Positions 1 through 5,821 of a DNA stretch of 11,430 nucleotides are shown here, piece after piece. A program made the translations under genes and the position numbers. Origin of the DNA: an uncultured Oscillospiraceae bacterium (GTDB taxonomy: Bacteria; Bacillota; Clostridia; Oscillospirales; Oscillospiraceae); assembly GCA_934593275.1 (NCBI GenBank), contig CAKTQE010000062.1, positions 1-11,430 on the forward strand, given 5' to 3'. Each line of letters starts with the position of its first letter. Within the stretch, counting starts at the first letter, position 1. Under the pieces are notes generated by a model, which worked only from the letters and a program-made list of their open reading frames with translations, made no database searches and was not told the origin of the DNA.

Positions 1-19
1 TTCTTTCACCTTTGGGCAT
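1..19 (-). CDS. 5' end of an unidentified gene (six codons, runs off the left edge)
   Basis: Reading the minus strand, an ATG at 19-17 begins MPKGER and continues past the window edge. It is credible as a true start because a strong ribosome binding site (AAAAGGAGAG) sits about 6 bases before it, and an extended -10 promoter lies 44 bases further up at 63-68. Six residues are too few to assign a family. It is separated from the membrane-protein gene to its right by a hairpin at 137-170, so it is probably a separate transcription unit on the same strand. Confidence 0.6.
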
Positions 20-62
20 CTCGTTTCTCTCCTTTTTGTCATTTGATGAGTTGTCCAAAATC

Positions 63-90
63 ATTATACCACATTCCAACGCTCGGAATG
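63..90 (-). promoter_or_regulatory. Extended -10 promoter with a small inverted repeat, for the left-edge gene
   Basis: On the minus strand TATAAT (63-68) is preceded by TGG (69-71), giving an extended -10 (TGnTATAAT). No good -35 hexamer is found at the usual distance. Instead a 6-bp inverted repeat, CATTCC (72-77) and GGAATG (85-90) separated by 7 bases, overlaps the region just upstream of the -10 box. A regulator site there is an inference; the -10 element is seen directly. Confidence 0.55.
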
Positions 91-136
91 ACATGTCGGG
101 GGCGATTCCGGTTGTCCGCAGGAGTTATATCCGCCA

Positions 137-170
137 CGCAACGGAACGGCACACAGGCCGTTCCGTTGCG
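137..170 (-). terminator. Strong hairpin just after the membrane-protein stop codon
   Basis: A perfect 14-bp stem (137-150 with 157-170, arm CGCAACGGAACGGC) encloses a 6-base loop and starts 3 bases after the stop codon at 176-174. Position and strength suggest a 3'-end hairpin. On the minus strand it is not followed by a run of T, so it is not a canonical intrinsic terminator; it may act with Rho or as a barrier to 3' exonucleases. Confidence 0.55.
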
Positions 171-173
171 CCC

Positions 174-1913
174 TCATTGTGCCGACTTTCCGGGAATCAG
201 AATGACTGTACTGTCGTCTTTTTCCTGAACCAGCCATGTTTGAACTGCCGGGTTTTCCAGATCGTAGACGAAAACATAAGGCTCCGTTATGGACTCCAAT
301 GCTTCTTCTCCGGCGTTTTCAATCTGGCGAACAGAGGCGGACATCAGGGAATACCGAAGCTTGAAGTGCAGCAACCCGTTATCCCCTTTTGGTATCAGAA
401 TACAATACTGGCTGTTGGACGGAATGTTCTCCTCCTGTATGAGCCTGTTCATCTCCTGCCGCACCGGGTCCGCCTGTGGGCCGTAACGCACAAAGAGCAG
501 TTTTTCCCCGCAAAGCCACATTCTGCATGGAAACAGCATCAACAGTGCAGCCACGCACACGGTCTGCCTTTTATCCGCCAGGTTCGCCTGAGATATTTCC
601 CGAACGCACAGACTGAACAGCACATAGTTGATCACTGCCAGTGCCGTATTGGTATACCGTACCGCACTGGGCAGCCCCTCACTTTCAATCGTTCCCATGG
701 AAAAAATATACATTGCCAAAAGGAAAAACATATAGGCCCCGTAAAAACAGGCCCCAAATATCGCCGCCCGTCTCAATAGTCTCCGGTCTTTCTTCCACAC
801 CCACAAAATCAATACCGCAAATAGCAAAAAGCACACGGCGCAGGCAATGGTTTTGCGGAATGTAAAAGCAAAGCGCAGCAGCTCCATGGCAATTTGCCCG
901 ATTTTTCCAATGGGATTGTCAAAGAACGTCCTTTTGTAATTGCTCAAGGTCATTGCGTGATAAGAATTTTCCGCCGATGTATATACGTTTCCATAATGCT
1001 TTCGCCACAAAAACCACGCGGCCACCGGTGAGGCGGCAAGGAGGAGTCTTTGCACATTGTTCCGGGCCGATTTTCCATTCCACAGGATTCCCGCCGAGCA
1101 AATCAGCACCATCAGCATTGCGGAGTTTTTGATTTGGGACAGTGCCACCATGTAACAGGCTCCCAGCCAGAATTCCTTGGTTCCGGTTTCTTTCAGGCAG
1201 TGATCGTTTACATACAGCAGTGTACATCCGGCAGCGACTCCTAAAACCACATCTACCCGCAAATCCAGAATGCCCAGACTGATTGAAACAAAAAACAGCA
1301 TGGCAACGGCCATAAACGCGCTGACCGCTGCCATATTCTTTTTCGCCCTGCTAAAAAGTGCCGCCTCAAAGCAGAGGATCATATAGGTCTGCAAAAACAT
1401 GGCCATATCCTCTGCCATGCCCATTCCAAGAACAGACAGTCCAAAATACAGATAAGTCGCAGTCCCCAGAGGATAGGCCTGGAACATAATAACCGGGTCC
1501 CGGTAGTCCGGGAAATGATGCTCTGTCACCATCTGTTTAACCACAATGCCCCAGTGGGTAAAATTATCATATTCCAGCAGCACCTTCCCATAGCAGCCTA
1601 CAAACGAGGCAACGGTAAAAAAGGCGAGCATGACAAATACCGGTTTCCCATAGAATTTCAGGAATCTCACGGAACGTTCCTGTCTGATACGAATACCCAG
1701 ATAGATAAGGCCCGTCAACCACAGCCCCCAGGATGCTTCCCGCAAAAAATTCAAAATACCCGCCAGATAAAGGATGCTGATGGTCAGCACCACCGTCAGG
1801 CTTGGAAAATACGCCGGGTCGATTCGCAGTTTCTTACGAAAAAGCTCCCAATAGCCCAAATTACATAGGCCAAATGCTGTCAGCCAGCAGAGCAATCTCA
1901 GGCAGTGTCCCAT
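174..1913 (-). CDS. Polytopic membrane protein, GT-C glycosyltransferase-like
   Basis: The 579-residue protein has about ten or more hydrophobic segments (roughly residues 5-20, 38-56, 63-76, 91-107, 148-164, 193-230, 250-276, 288-303, 356-373, 385-404, 423-437 and 452-464) and a soluble C-terminal part (about 471-579). The loop after the fourth segment carries YDNFTHWG (115-122), then QAYPLGTATYLYF (145-157). An acidic motif in an early extracytoplasmic loop, followed by long membrane segments and a soluble tail, resembles GT-C lipid-sugar-dependent glycosyltransferases. The fit is by architecture, so substrate and activity are unknown; a polysaccharide polymerase is an alternative. The start at 1913 is chosen because GGAGA (1925-1921) lies 7 bases before it; an in-frame upstream ATG at 1976 falls in the operator palindrome and has no ribosome binding site. 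It is divergent from an XRE regulator and looks repressible by it. It is more A/T-rich than the central genes, consistent with an accessory origin. Confidence 0.72.
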   Translation of the reverse strand: MGHCLRLLCWLTAFGLCNLGYWELFRKKLRIDPAYFPSLTVVLTISILYLAGILNFLREASWGLWLTGLIYLGIRIRQERSVRFLKFYGKPVFVMLAFFTVASFVGCYGKVLLEYDNFTHWGIVVKQMVTEHHFPDYRDPVIMFQAYPLGTATYLYFGLSVLGMGMAEDMAMFLQTYMILCFEAALFSRAKKNMAAVSAFMAVAMLFFVSISLGILDLRVDVVLGVAAGCTLLYVNDHCLKETGTKEFWLGACYMVALSQIKNSAMLMVLICSAGILWNGKSARNNVQRLLLAASPVAAWFLWRKHYGNVYTSAENSYHAMTLSNYKRTFFDNPIGKIGQIAMELLRFAFTFRKTIACAVCFLLFAVLILWVWKKDRRLLRRAAIFGACFYGAYMFFLLAMYIFSMGTIESEGLPSAVRYTNTALAVINYVLFSLCVREISQANLADKRQTVCVAALLMLFPCRMWLCGEKLLFVRYGPQADPVRQEMNRLIQEENIPSNSQYCILIPKGDNGLLHFKLRYSLMSASVRQIENAGEEALESITEPYVFVYDLENPAVQTWLVQEKDDSTVILIPGKSAQ

Positions 1914-1936
1914 GTTTTTCTCTCCATTTCCCGGGT

Positions 1937-1952
1937 CATCCCTATTGGGATG
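1937..1952 (-). other. Small leader hairpin between operator and ribosome binding site
   Basis: CATCCC (1937-1942) and GGGATG (1947-1952) form a 6-bp stem with a TATT loop in the predicted leader of the membrane-protein gene, 11 bases before its ribosome binding site. Too small for a confident regulatory call. Confidence 0.3.
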
Positions 1953-1959
1953 CCTTATT

Positions 1960-1997
1960 ATTAACTGTATAGGCATATAATAGCCTATACAGTTAAT
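1960..1997. promoter_or_regulatory. Perfect 15-bp inverted repeat, likely operator of the XRE regulator
   Basis: Arms 1960-1974 and 1983-1997 (ATTAACTGTATAGGC and its exact complement) flank an 8-base A/T-rich centre. The inner half site GCCTATA (1983-1989) recurs at 2015-2021, inside the spacer of the divergent promoter. The repeat covers the predicted transcription start of the membrane-protein gene (about 1994) and lies between it and a divergent HTH gene. Binding by that regulator is inferred from position and symmetry. If transcribed, most of the repeat could also form a stable 5' RNA hairpin. Confidence 0.7.
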
Positions 1998-2000
1998 TTT

Positions 2001-2029
2001 ATTCTAGCATCGATGCCTATATAATTCAA
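2001..2029 (-). promoter_or_regulatory. Sigma-A-type promoter of the membrane-protein gene
   Basis: On the minus strand, -35 TTGAAT (2029-2024) and -10 TAGAAT (2006-2001) are separated by exactly 17 bases. Predicted start is near 1994, inside the inverted repeat, which leaves a leader of about 80 bases. The third GCCTATA half site lies in the spacer. Confidence 0.7.
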
Positions 2030-2030
2030 G

Positions 2031-2036
2031 TATAAT
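2031..2036 (+). promoter_or_regulatory. Candidate -10 box of the XRE regulator gene
   Basis: An exact TATAAT lies 24 bases before the regulator's start codon, but no good -35 hexamer is seen 16-18 bases upstream. A weak or activator-dependent promoter is possible. It abuts the -35 of the divergent promoter, so a protein bound in this gap could affect both. Confidence 0.4.
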
Positions 2037-2060
2037 TTTACTACACAGGCAGGAACAGCG

Positions 2061-2393
2061 ATGGATTATTACAAAATCGGGCAGCAAATCCGCAAAATAC
2101 GCAAGGCTCACGGTCTTTCCCAGGAAGAGTTGGCGGAAAAAATAGAAATTTCTGTAACACACATGAGCCACATTGAAACAGGCAATACAAAACTGAGTCT
2201 GCCAGTATTCCTGGACATTGCACAGGTTTTAGAGGTCAGCACAGACGAACTGCTGGGAGATGCGGGATATGACAGCAGCAGTAAGGCACTTTCGGAAATC
2301 GCCGCAGTTCTGGAGCGTTGCAGCGCAAAAGAGGCAAAGGTGATTGCGGAAATCGTAAAGGCCGCAAAAGTATCTATGGACAAATATTTATAA
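2061..2393 (+). CDS. XRE-family helix-turn-helix transcriptional regulator
   Basis: This 110-residue protein has a typical HTH_3 (Cro/C1-type) DNA-binding domain at about residues 7-65: IGQQIRKIRKAHGLSQEELA, then the recognition-helix region with THMSHIETGNTKLS, then the hydrophobic LDIAQVLEVSTDELL. A short helical C-terminal part (about 75-110) may serve dimerisation; no ligand-binding or protease domain is present. Ribosome binding site AGGA (2051-2054) is 6 bases before the ATG. It is the only plus-strand gene here, divergent from the membrane-protein gene with a perfect inverted repeat between them, so it most likely represses that gene and perhaps itself. It ends against a bidirectional terminator. 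The family is certain; the target is inferred from context. Confidence 0.9.
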   Translation: MDYYKIGQQIRKIRKAHGLSQEELAEKIEISVTHMSHIETGNTKLSLPVFLDIAQVLEVSTDELLGDAGYDSSSKALSEIAAVLERCSAKEAKVIAEIVKAAKVSMDKYL

Positions 2394-2409
2394 TTGAAGC
2401 TGCATTTTA

Positions 2410-2467
2410 AAAAAACAGGAAGCGCGTCCTGCCTGAAAAATCAGGGAAGATGCGCTTCCTGTTTTTT
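2410..2467. terminator. Bidirectional intrinsic terminator between regulator and degV-family gene
   Basis: A 16-bp stem, with core ACAGGAAGCGC (2415-2425) pairing GCGCTTCCTGT (2452-2462), is flanked by A and T runs, giving a T tract on either strand. Its 26-base loop holds a second small stem, CCTGA (2432-2436) with TCAGG (2441-2445). It lies between two convergent genes and can serve both. Confidence 0.9.
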
Positions 2468-2490
2468 ATGAAAGGGACATGTACAGCCCC

Positions 2491-3354
2491 TTACCGCTCT
2501 GTGCCGTAGAAGAACAGTGCCAGCATACCGGGTCCAACGTGGGCACCGGAGAAAGGTTCGTGGGGGACGATGAGAAGCTTCTGGGGTTCTGCGATGGCCC
2601 GGACACGCTGGGCCAGCAGCTCTGCTTCCTCCGGGCAGTCTCCGTGGGAGATGGCCACCAGCCTGTGTTCCGCGCCCAGCTGCTTCTTTTCGTATATTTC
2701 TGCCAGGGCTTCAATGGCTTTCTTCCGGCCCCGGACCTTGCCGCAGGAGACGATATGACCGTCGGCGGTGCCGTAGAGGATGGGCTTGATGTTCAGCACC
2801 GTGCCGATCATGGCGGTGGCTCCGCTGACCCGGCCACTGCGTTTCAGGAAGTTCAGGTCGTCCACGGTAAAATACTGGCACATATGGGGTACTTCTTCGT
2901 CAAGGATCGCCCCGGCTTCTTTTGCGCTGAGGCCCTGACGGCTCAATTCGGCGGCCCGCATGGCCAGCATCCCGCTGCCAAAGCCGCAGCCCCGGGAATC
3001 CACGATATGGACATACCGGTCCGGGAATTCCTCAGATAGTTCTTCCTTGGCGTTCATGGCCGCCTGATAGGTGCCGCTGATGCCGGAGGACATGGAGACA
3101 TACACCGCATCCTGGCCCTGAGACAGAACCGGACGAAAATGTTCCAGGAACAGGTGGGTATTTAACAGGCTGGTGGTAATCTTGCTGCCCTGGCGCAGGG
3201 CGTCATAATAGTTCTTGGCGTCAAAATGGTCCACATCCCCAAGATATTCTTTCTGAACACCCTCTACGCAATAGTTACAGGGCAGCAGGGTGATGCCCTC
3301 CAAGCAGGATGCGGGCAGATTGGCACTGCCATCGGCAAATACAGTAAAAGACAT
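2491..3354 (-). CDS. DegV family protein (FakB-like fatty acid-binding subunit)
   Basis: DegV/FakB proteins bind one fatty acid and present it to the kinase FakA for phosphorylation, feeding exogenous fatty acids into phospholipid synthesis. This 287-residue protein has the family length and hallmarks: an N-terminal VFADGSANLP (Asp8, Ser10), the ligand-contacting TTS at residues 60-62, SSGISGTYQ (89-97), a DLNFLKRSGR segment (166-175), IGTVLNIKPIL (183-193) and the C-terminal GAHVGPG (270-276). The start at 3354 follows GGAGG at good spacing; an upstream in-frame start at 3435 would precede the promoter and lacks support. It is monocistronic, with its own promoter and a terminator shared with the convergent regulator. 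No FakA kinase gene is present in the window. Family assignment is firm; lipid preference cannot be read from sequence. Confidence 0.93.
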   Translation of the reverse strand: MSFTVFADGSANLPASCLEGITLLPCNYCVEGVQKEYLGDVDHFDAKNYYDALRQGSKITTSLLNTHLFLEHFRPVLSQGQDAVYVSMSSGISGTYQAAMNAKEELSEEFPDRYVHIVDSRGCGFGSGMLAMRAAELSRQGLSAKEAGAILDEEVPHMCQYFTVDDLNFLKRSGRVSGATAMIGTVLNIKPILYGTADGHIVSCGKVRGRKKAIEALAEIYEKKQLGAEHRLVAISHGDCPEEAELLAQRVRAIAEPQKLLIVPHEPFSGAHVGPGMLALFFYGTER

Positions 3355-3385
3355 AGGTCTACCTCCGAAAGTTTCTTTTCTCTTA

Positions 3386-3414
3386 AGTATAGGCTTTTTG
3401 CGCCCCAGGCGCAA
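3386..3414 (-). promoter_or_regulatory. Promoter of the degV-family gene, overlapped by a hairpin sequence
   Basis: On the minus strand, -35 TTGCGC (3414-3409) and -10 TATACT (3391-3386) have a 17-base spacer. Predicted start is near 3379, about 25 bases before the ATG. A perfect 7-bp inverted repeat with a 3-base loop (TTGCGCC 3398-3404, GGCGCAA 3408-3414) covers the -35 box. Confidence 0.65.
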
Positions 3415-3416
3415 GG

Positions 3417-3448
3417 AAAACCGTGCAGTCCCCATTCGACTGCACGGT
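3417..3448 (-). terminator. Terminator after ricT (end of the four-gene run)
   Basis: An 11-bp stem (3420-3430 with 3438-3448, core CCGTGCAGTC) with a 7-base loop is followed on the minus strand by a short TTTT. It lies about 54 bases after the ricT stop and just before the degV-family promoter. The T tract is short, so efficiency may be moderate. Confidence 0.75.
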
Positions 3449-3496
3449 CTCTACGCTCTACTCTACGGCTCTACCCCGACTCTACCGGGGGTAGAG
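3449..3496 (-). repeat. Cluster of GTAGAG (CTCTAC) hexamers between ricT and its terminator
   Basis: On the plus strand CTCTAC occurs at 3449-3454, 3456-3461, 3461-3466, 3469-3474 and 3480-3485, with the inverted copy GTAGAG at 3491-3496. The inverted copy can pair with either of the last two direct copies (CTCTACCCC 3469-3477 with GGGGTAGAG 3488-3496, or CTCTACC 3480-3486 with GGTAGAG 3490-3496). Non-coding; function unknown. Confidence 0.6.
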
Positions 3497-3501
3497 TTGG
3501 C

Positions 3502-4815
3502 TTATTCCCCAGAATTTCCTTGATTATTCTGGGGTGTACCCTTGTTTTTCCGGTAATTCCGATAGTTTCCGCGGCGGCGGGGCTTTTGCTCCATCCGCTT
3601 TTCTCCCTCCTGGGGCATCTCCTGGGCTACCGGACGATTCTCCTTTTGAGGGTGGTCAGGACGGGGGCGGCGGCGGTCCGGGCGGCGGTCACCGGTGTCC
3701 GGCTGCTGCTTTGGCTCCTCTTTGACATCCGCTTTTTGCTCTCTTCCCTCAGGCCGGGGACCTCTGGGCTTCCGCTTGGGCCGCTGGGGCTTTTCGGAAA
3801 CCTCCCGCTGGGGCTGCTGCTCCGGCTCCTCTACTACGGACTCGGTGCTGTAGCGGAAACGTATCGGCTCCAACACCATGGGGTCCTCCTCTTTCTGCTC
3901 CGGTTTCTGCCGAACACCAGAGCCTGAAATGGGGGCCAAATCATTGGGAATGGGCGGGTCGCTCTTCTTGGCCTTGCCGCTGCGAAGAATGGCCACTTCC
4001 TCATTGGGGAAAACGCTGATGGTATCGGGATTGCTTTCCATGCGGACTTTCACCCGCTGGCGCAGAATATCCGCCTCCACCACGGTGCCCCGGCCCTCCG
4101 GGGTATCCACAAAGGATTCCAGTTTGGGGCTGGTCCGGATCAGGGCCTCATAGGTATCCTGCTCGTATTTCAGGCAGCACATGAGTCTGCCGCAGGTGCC
4201 GGAGATTTTGGTGGGGTTCAGGCTGAGATTCTGGGACTTGGCCATTTTGATGGACACGGGCTGAAAATCATCCAGGAAGCTGGCGCAGCAGAAGGGTCTG
4301 CCGCAAATGCCCAGGCCGCCCACCATCTTGGCCTTGTCCCGGACGCCGATCTGCCGCAGCTCAATGCGGGTATGGAAGACGCTTGCCAGATCCTTGACCA
4401 GTTCCCGGAAGTCCACCCGCTCATCGGCGGTGAAGTAGAACAGGATCTTGCTGCCGTCAAAGGCGCACTCGGCGCAGACCAGCTGCATGTCCAGGCCATG
4501 GGTCTGGATTTTCTGGATGCAGACCGCCTGCGCCTTGGCCTCCTTGGCCCGGTTGTCCGCCACGATCCGCTCATCCTGGGCCGTGGCCTTGCGCAGCACC
4601 TTCCGCAGCGGGGCCACCACATCCTTTTGGGCAATGCGGTGAACGCCGCTGGCGCAGATGCCAAATTCCTCCCCCCGGGCGGTATCCATGATCACATGGT
4701 CCCCCTGGGTCAGGTGAAAACCGGCAGGGTCAAAGAAGTAGATCTTCTGGCCGGGCCGGAACTGAATATCCACCACGGAAACCATTTCCGGGGTGTCTTT
4801 GGAGATTTCTTCCAT
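3502..4815 (-). CDS. ricT: RicT (YaaT)-like PSP1-domain protein with a long charged tail
   Basis: In Bacillus, RicT (YaaT) works with RicA and RicF in a complex carrying Fe-S clusters that assists RNase Y in mRNA processing and affects sporulation and competence. This protein has the PSP1 core at about residues 10-285. Its cysteines are at 114 and 117 (VCAEC), 171, 176 and 177 (GICGRPFCC), and 208, 213 and 214 (GTCGRLMCC); the last two groups match the conserved RicT cluster-binding cysteines. Residues 285-437 are a low-complexity Pro/Arg/Lys/Glu/Gln-rich extension, ending in an Arg/Asn/Tyr-rich stretch. That makes the protein well over 100 residues longer than typical RicT proteins, which are near 275. 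The ATG follows GGAG (8 bases). It lies 50 bases after holB, a common pairing in Firmicutes, and is the last gene before a terminator. The tail is predicted disordered by composition only. Confidence 0.92.
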   Translation of the reverse strand: MEEISKDTPEMVSVVDIQFRPGQKIYFFDPAGFHLTQGDHVIMDTARGEEFGICASGVHRIAQKDVVAPLRKVLRKATAQDERIVADNRAKEAKAQAVCIQKIQTHGLDMQLVCAECAFDGSKILFYFTADERVDFRELVKDLASVFHTRIELRQIGVRDKAKMVGGLGICGRPFCCASFLDDFQPVSIKMAKSQNLSLNPTKISGTCGRLMCCLKYEQDTYEALIRTSPKLESFVDTPEGRGTVVEADILRQRVKVRMESNPDTISVFPNEEVAILRSGKAKKSDPPIPNDLAPISGSGVRQKPEQKEEDPMVLEPIRFRYSTESVVEEPEQQPQREVSEKPQRPKRKPRGPRPEGREQKADVKEEPKQQPDTGDRRPDRRRPRPDHPQKENRPVAQEMPQEGEKRMEQKPRRRGNYRNYRKNKGTPQNNQGNSGE

Positions 4816-4865
4816 GATAAGCTCCTAACTTTTATTCTGAATGTACGCAAAACCGGTATGGCACC

Positions 4866-5819
4866 TTATCGCAATGCCCAGACCAGGTGGCCGCATATGG
4901 CGGCGGGGGAGACGTTGGACAGGGTGTATTCCCTGGATTTTTTGAGGATCTCATAGTAGCGGTACAGGCTTCGGCTGTCCCGGGCGGCGGCCAGACGGCG
5001 GGCCGAGGTGGAGACCGTGGGCATCCCACAGGCGGCGGTGAGGGCATTTTCCATCAGTTCCTGCCACTCCCGCAAAAGGTCTGCCAGTTGGTCCCGCTTG
5101 GCCTTTTCCAGAGGTACCAGCAGTTGGGTCAGAAGCAATCCGTCCTTTCGGCACAGGGCTTCTACCAGCTTTTCCGTCTCCTCCCGGGTCTTCCCGTCCT
5201 CTTCTAAAAGGGCCTTGGCCTGGCCCAGAAAGCCGCCGCTGCGCTCTGCCGCCGCCCCAATGGCATCCAGAAACTTTCCAGGGTACGCCTGGGTCAGGGT
5301 GGACACCAGCAGAGGCCTTGCCAAAGGCTGCATTCTCAGCTCCGTGCAGCGGGAGCGGACCGTGGGCAGCAGGGCATCGGCATTGGTGGTCAGTAGCAGG
5401 AACACGCCGTAGGCCGGAGGTTCCTCCAATACTTTTAGCAAGGCATTCTGTCCCGGAATGCCCATATCCTGCGCCCGGGGAAAGAGGTAAATTTTGTGTT
5501 CCGACTCGTTGGGCTGCACGTAAATATCCGCCCGGGCCTGACGGATCAGGTCTACGGTGACGGTTTTTTTCTCCGGGTCATCCACGGTGATAAAATCCGG
5601 GTGCAGTCCCTCCCGGACTTTCCGGCAGGGGGTGCAATGGCCGCAGGGCTTGTTTTTTCCCTGGCAGAGAATGGCGGAAGCCAGGAGTCTGGCCAGGGTC
5701 CGCTTTCCGGAGCCTTCCGGGCCGGAAATCAGGTAAAAATGGGAAATATGTCCTTTTTCCAGACTGCGGGCCAGATTTTCCTTGATATGCTCGTTGCCAA
5801 GCAGGGCATCCATCTCCAT
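4866..5819 (-). CDS. holB: DNA polymerase III delta' subunit
   Basis: The delta' subunit is part of the clamp-loader complex that opens and places the sliding clamp at replication forks. This 317-residue AAA+ protein shows the P-loop GPEGSGKRT (residues 33-41), the four-cysteine zinc module (Cys52, 59, 62 and 65, in CGHCTPC), QNALLKVLEEPP (124-135) and the SRC motif (156-158) characteristic of delta' and DnaX proteins. The C-terminal third is the helical oligomerisation collar. The start is taken as ATG 5819, two bases after the pyrophosphatase stop codon, with a GGGG-containing site about 6 bases upstream. A GTG at 5831 (10-base overlap) and an ATG at 5813 are alternatives. Stop-to-start spacing implies translational coupling with the upstream gene. 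ricT follows 50 bases later. Confidence 0.93.
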   Translation of the reverse strand: MEMDALLGNEHIKENLARSLEKGHISHFYLISGPEGSGKRTLARLLASAILCQGKNKPCGHCTPCRKVREGLHPDFITVDDPEKKTVTVDLIRQARADIYVQPNESEHKIYLFPRAQDMGIPGQNALLKVLEEPPAYGVFLLLTTNADALLPTVRSRCTELRMQPLARPLLVSTLTQAYPGKFLDAIGAAAERSGGFLGQAKALLEEDGKTREETEKLVEALCRKDGLLLTQLLVPLEKAKRDQLADLLREWQELMENALTAACGMPTVSTSARRLAAARDSRSLYRYYEILKKSREYTLSNVSPAAICGHLVWALR

Positions 5820-5821
5820 GT

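Noticed and set aside
12..779. Plus-strand open frame of 255 codons at the left end
   Set aside because: It overlaps the membrane-protein gene in antisense, crosses the hairpin and the left-edge gene's promoter, and shows no domain-like or membrane pattern.
1914..1976. Upstream start at 1976 for the membrane-protein gene
   Set aside because: It lies in the inverted repeat, has no ribosome binding site, and would add 21 polar residues ahead of the first hydrophobic segment, while 1913 has GGAGA at good spacing.
2108..2383. Minus-strand open frame opposite the XRE gene
   Set aside because: It is entirely antisense to a well-recognised HTH protein, with Ser/Ala-rich sequence typical of a shadow frame.
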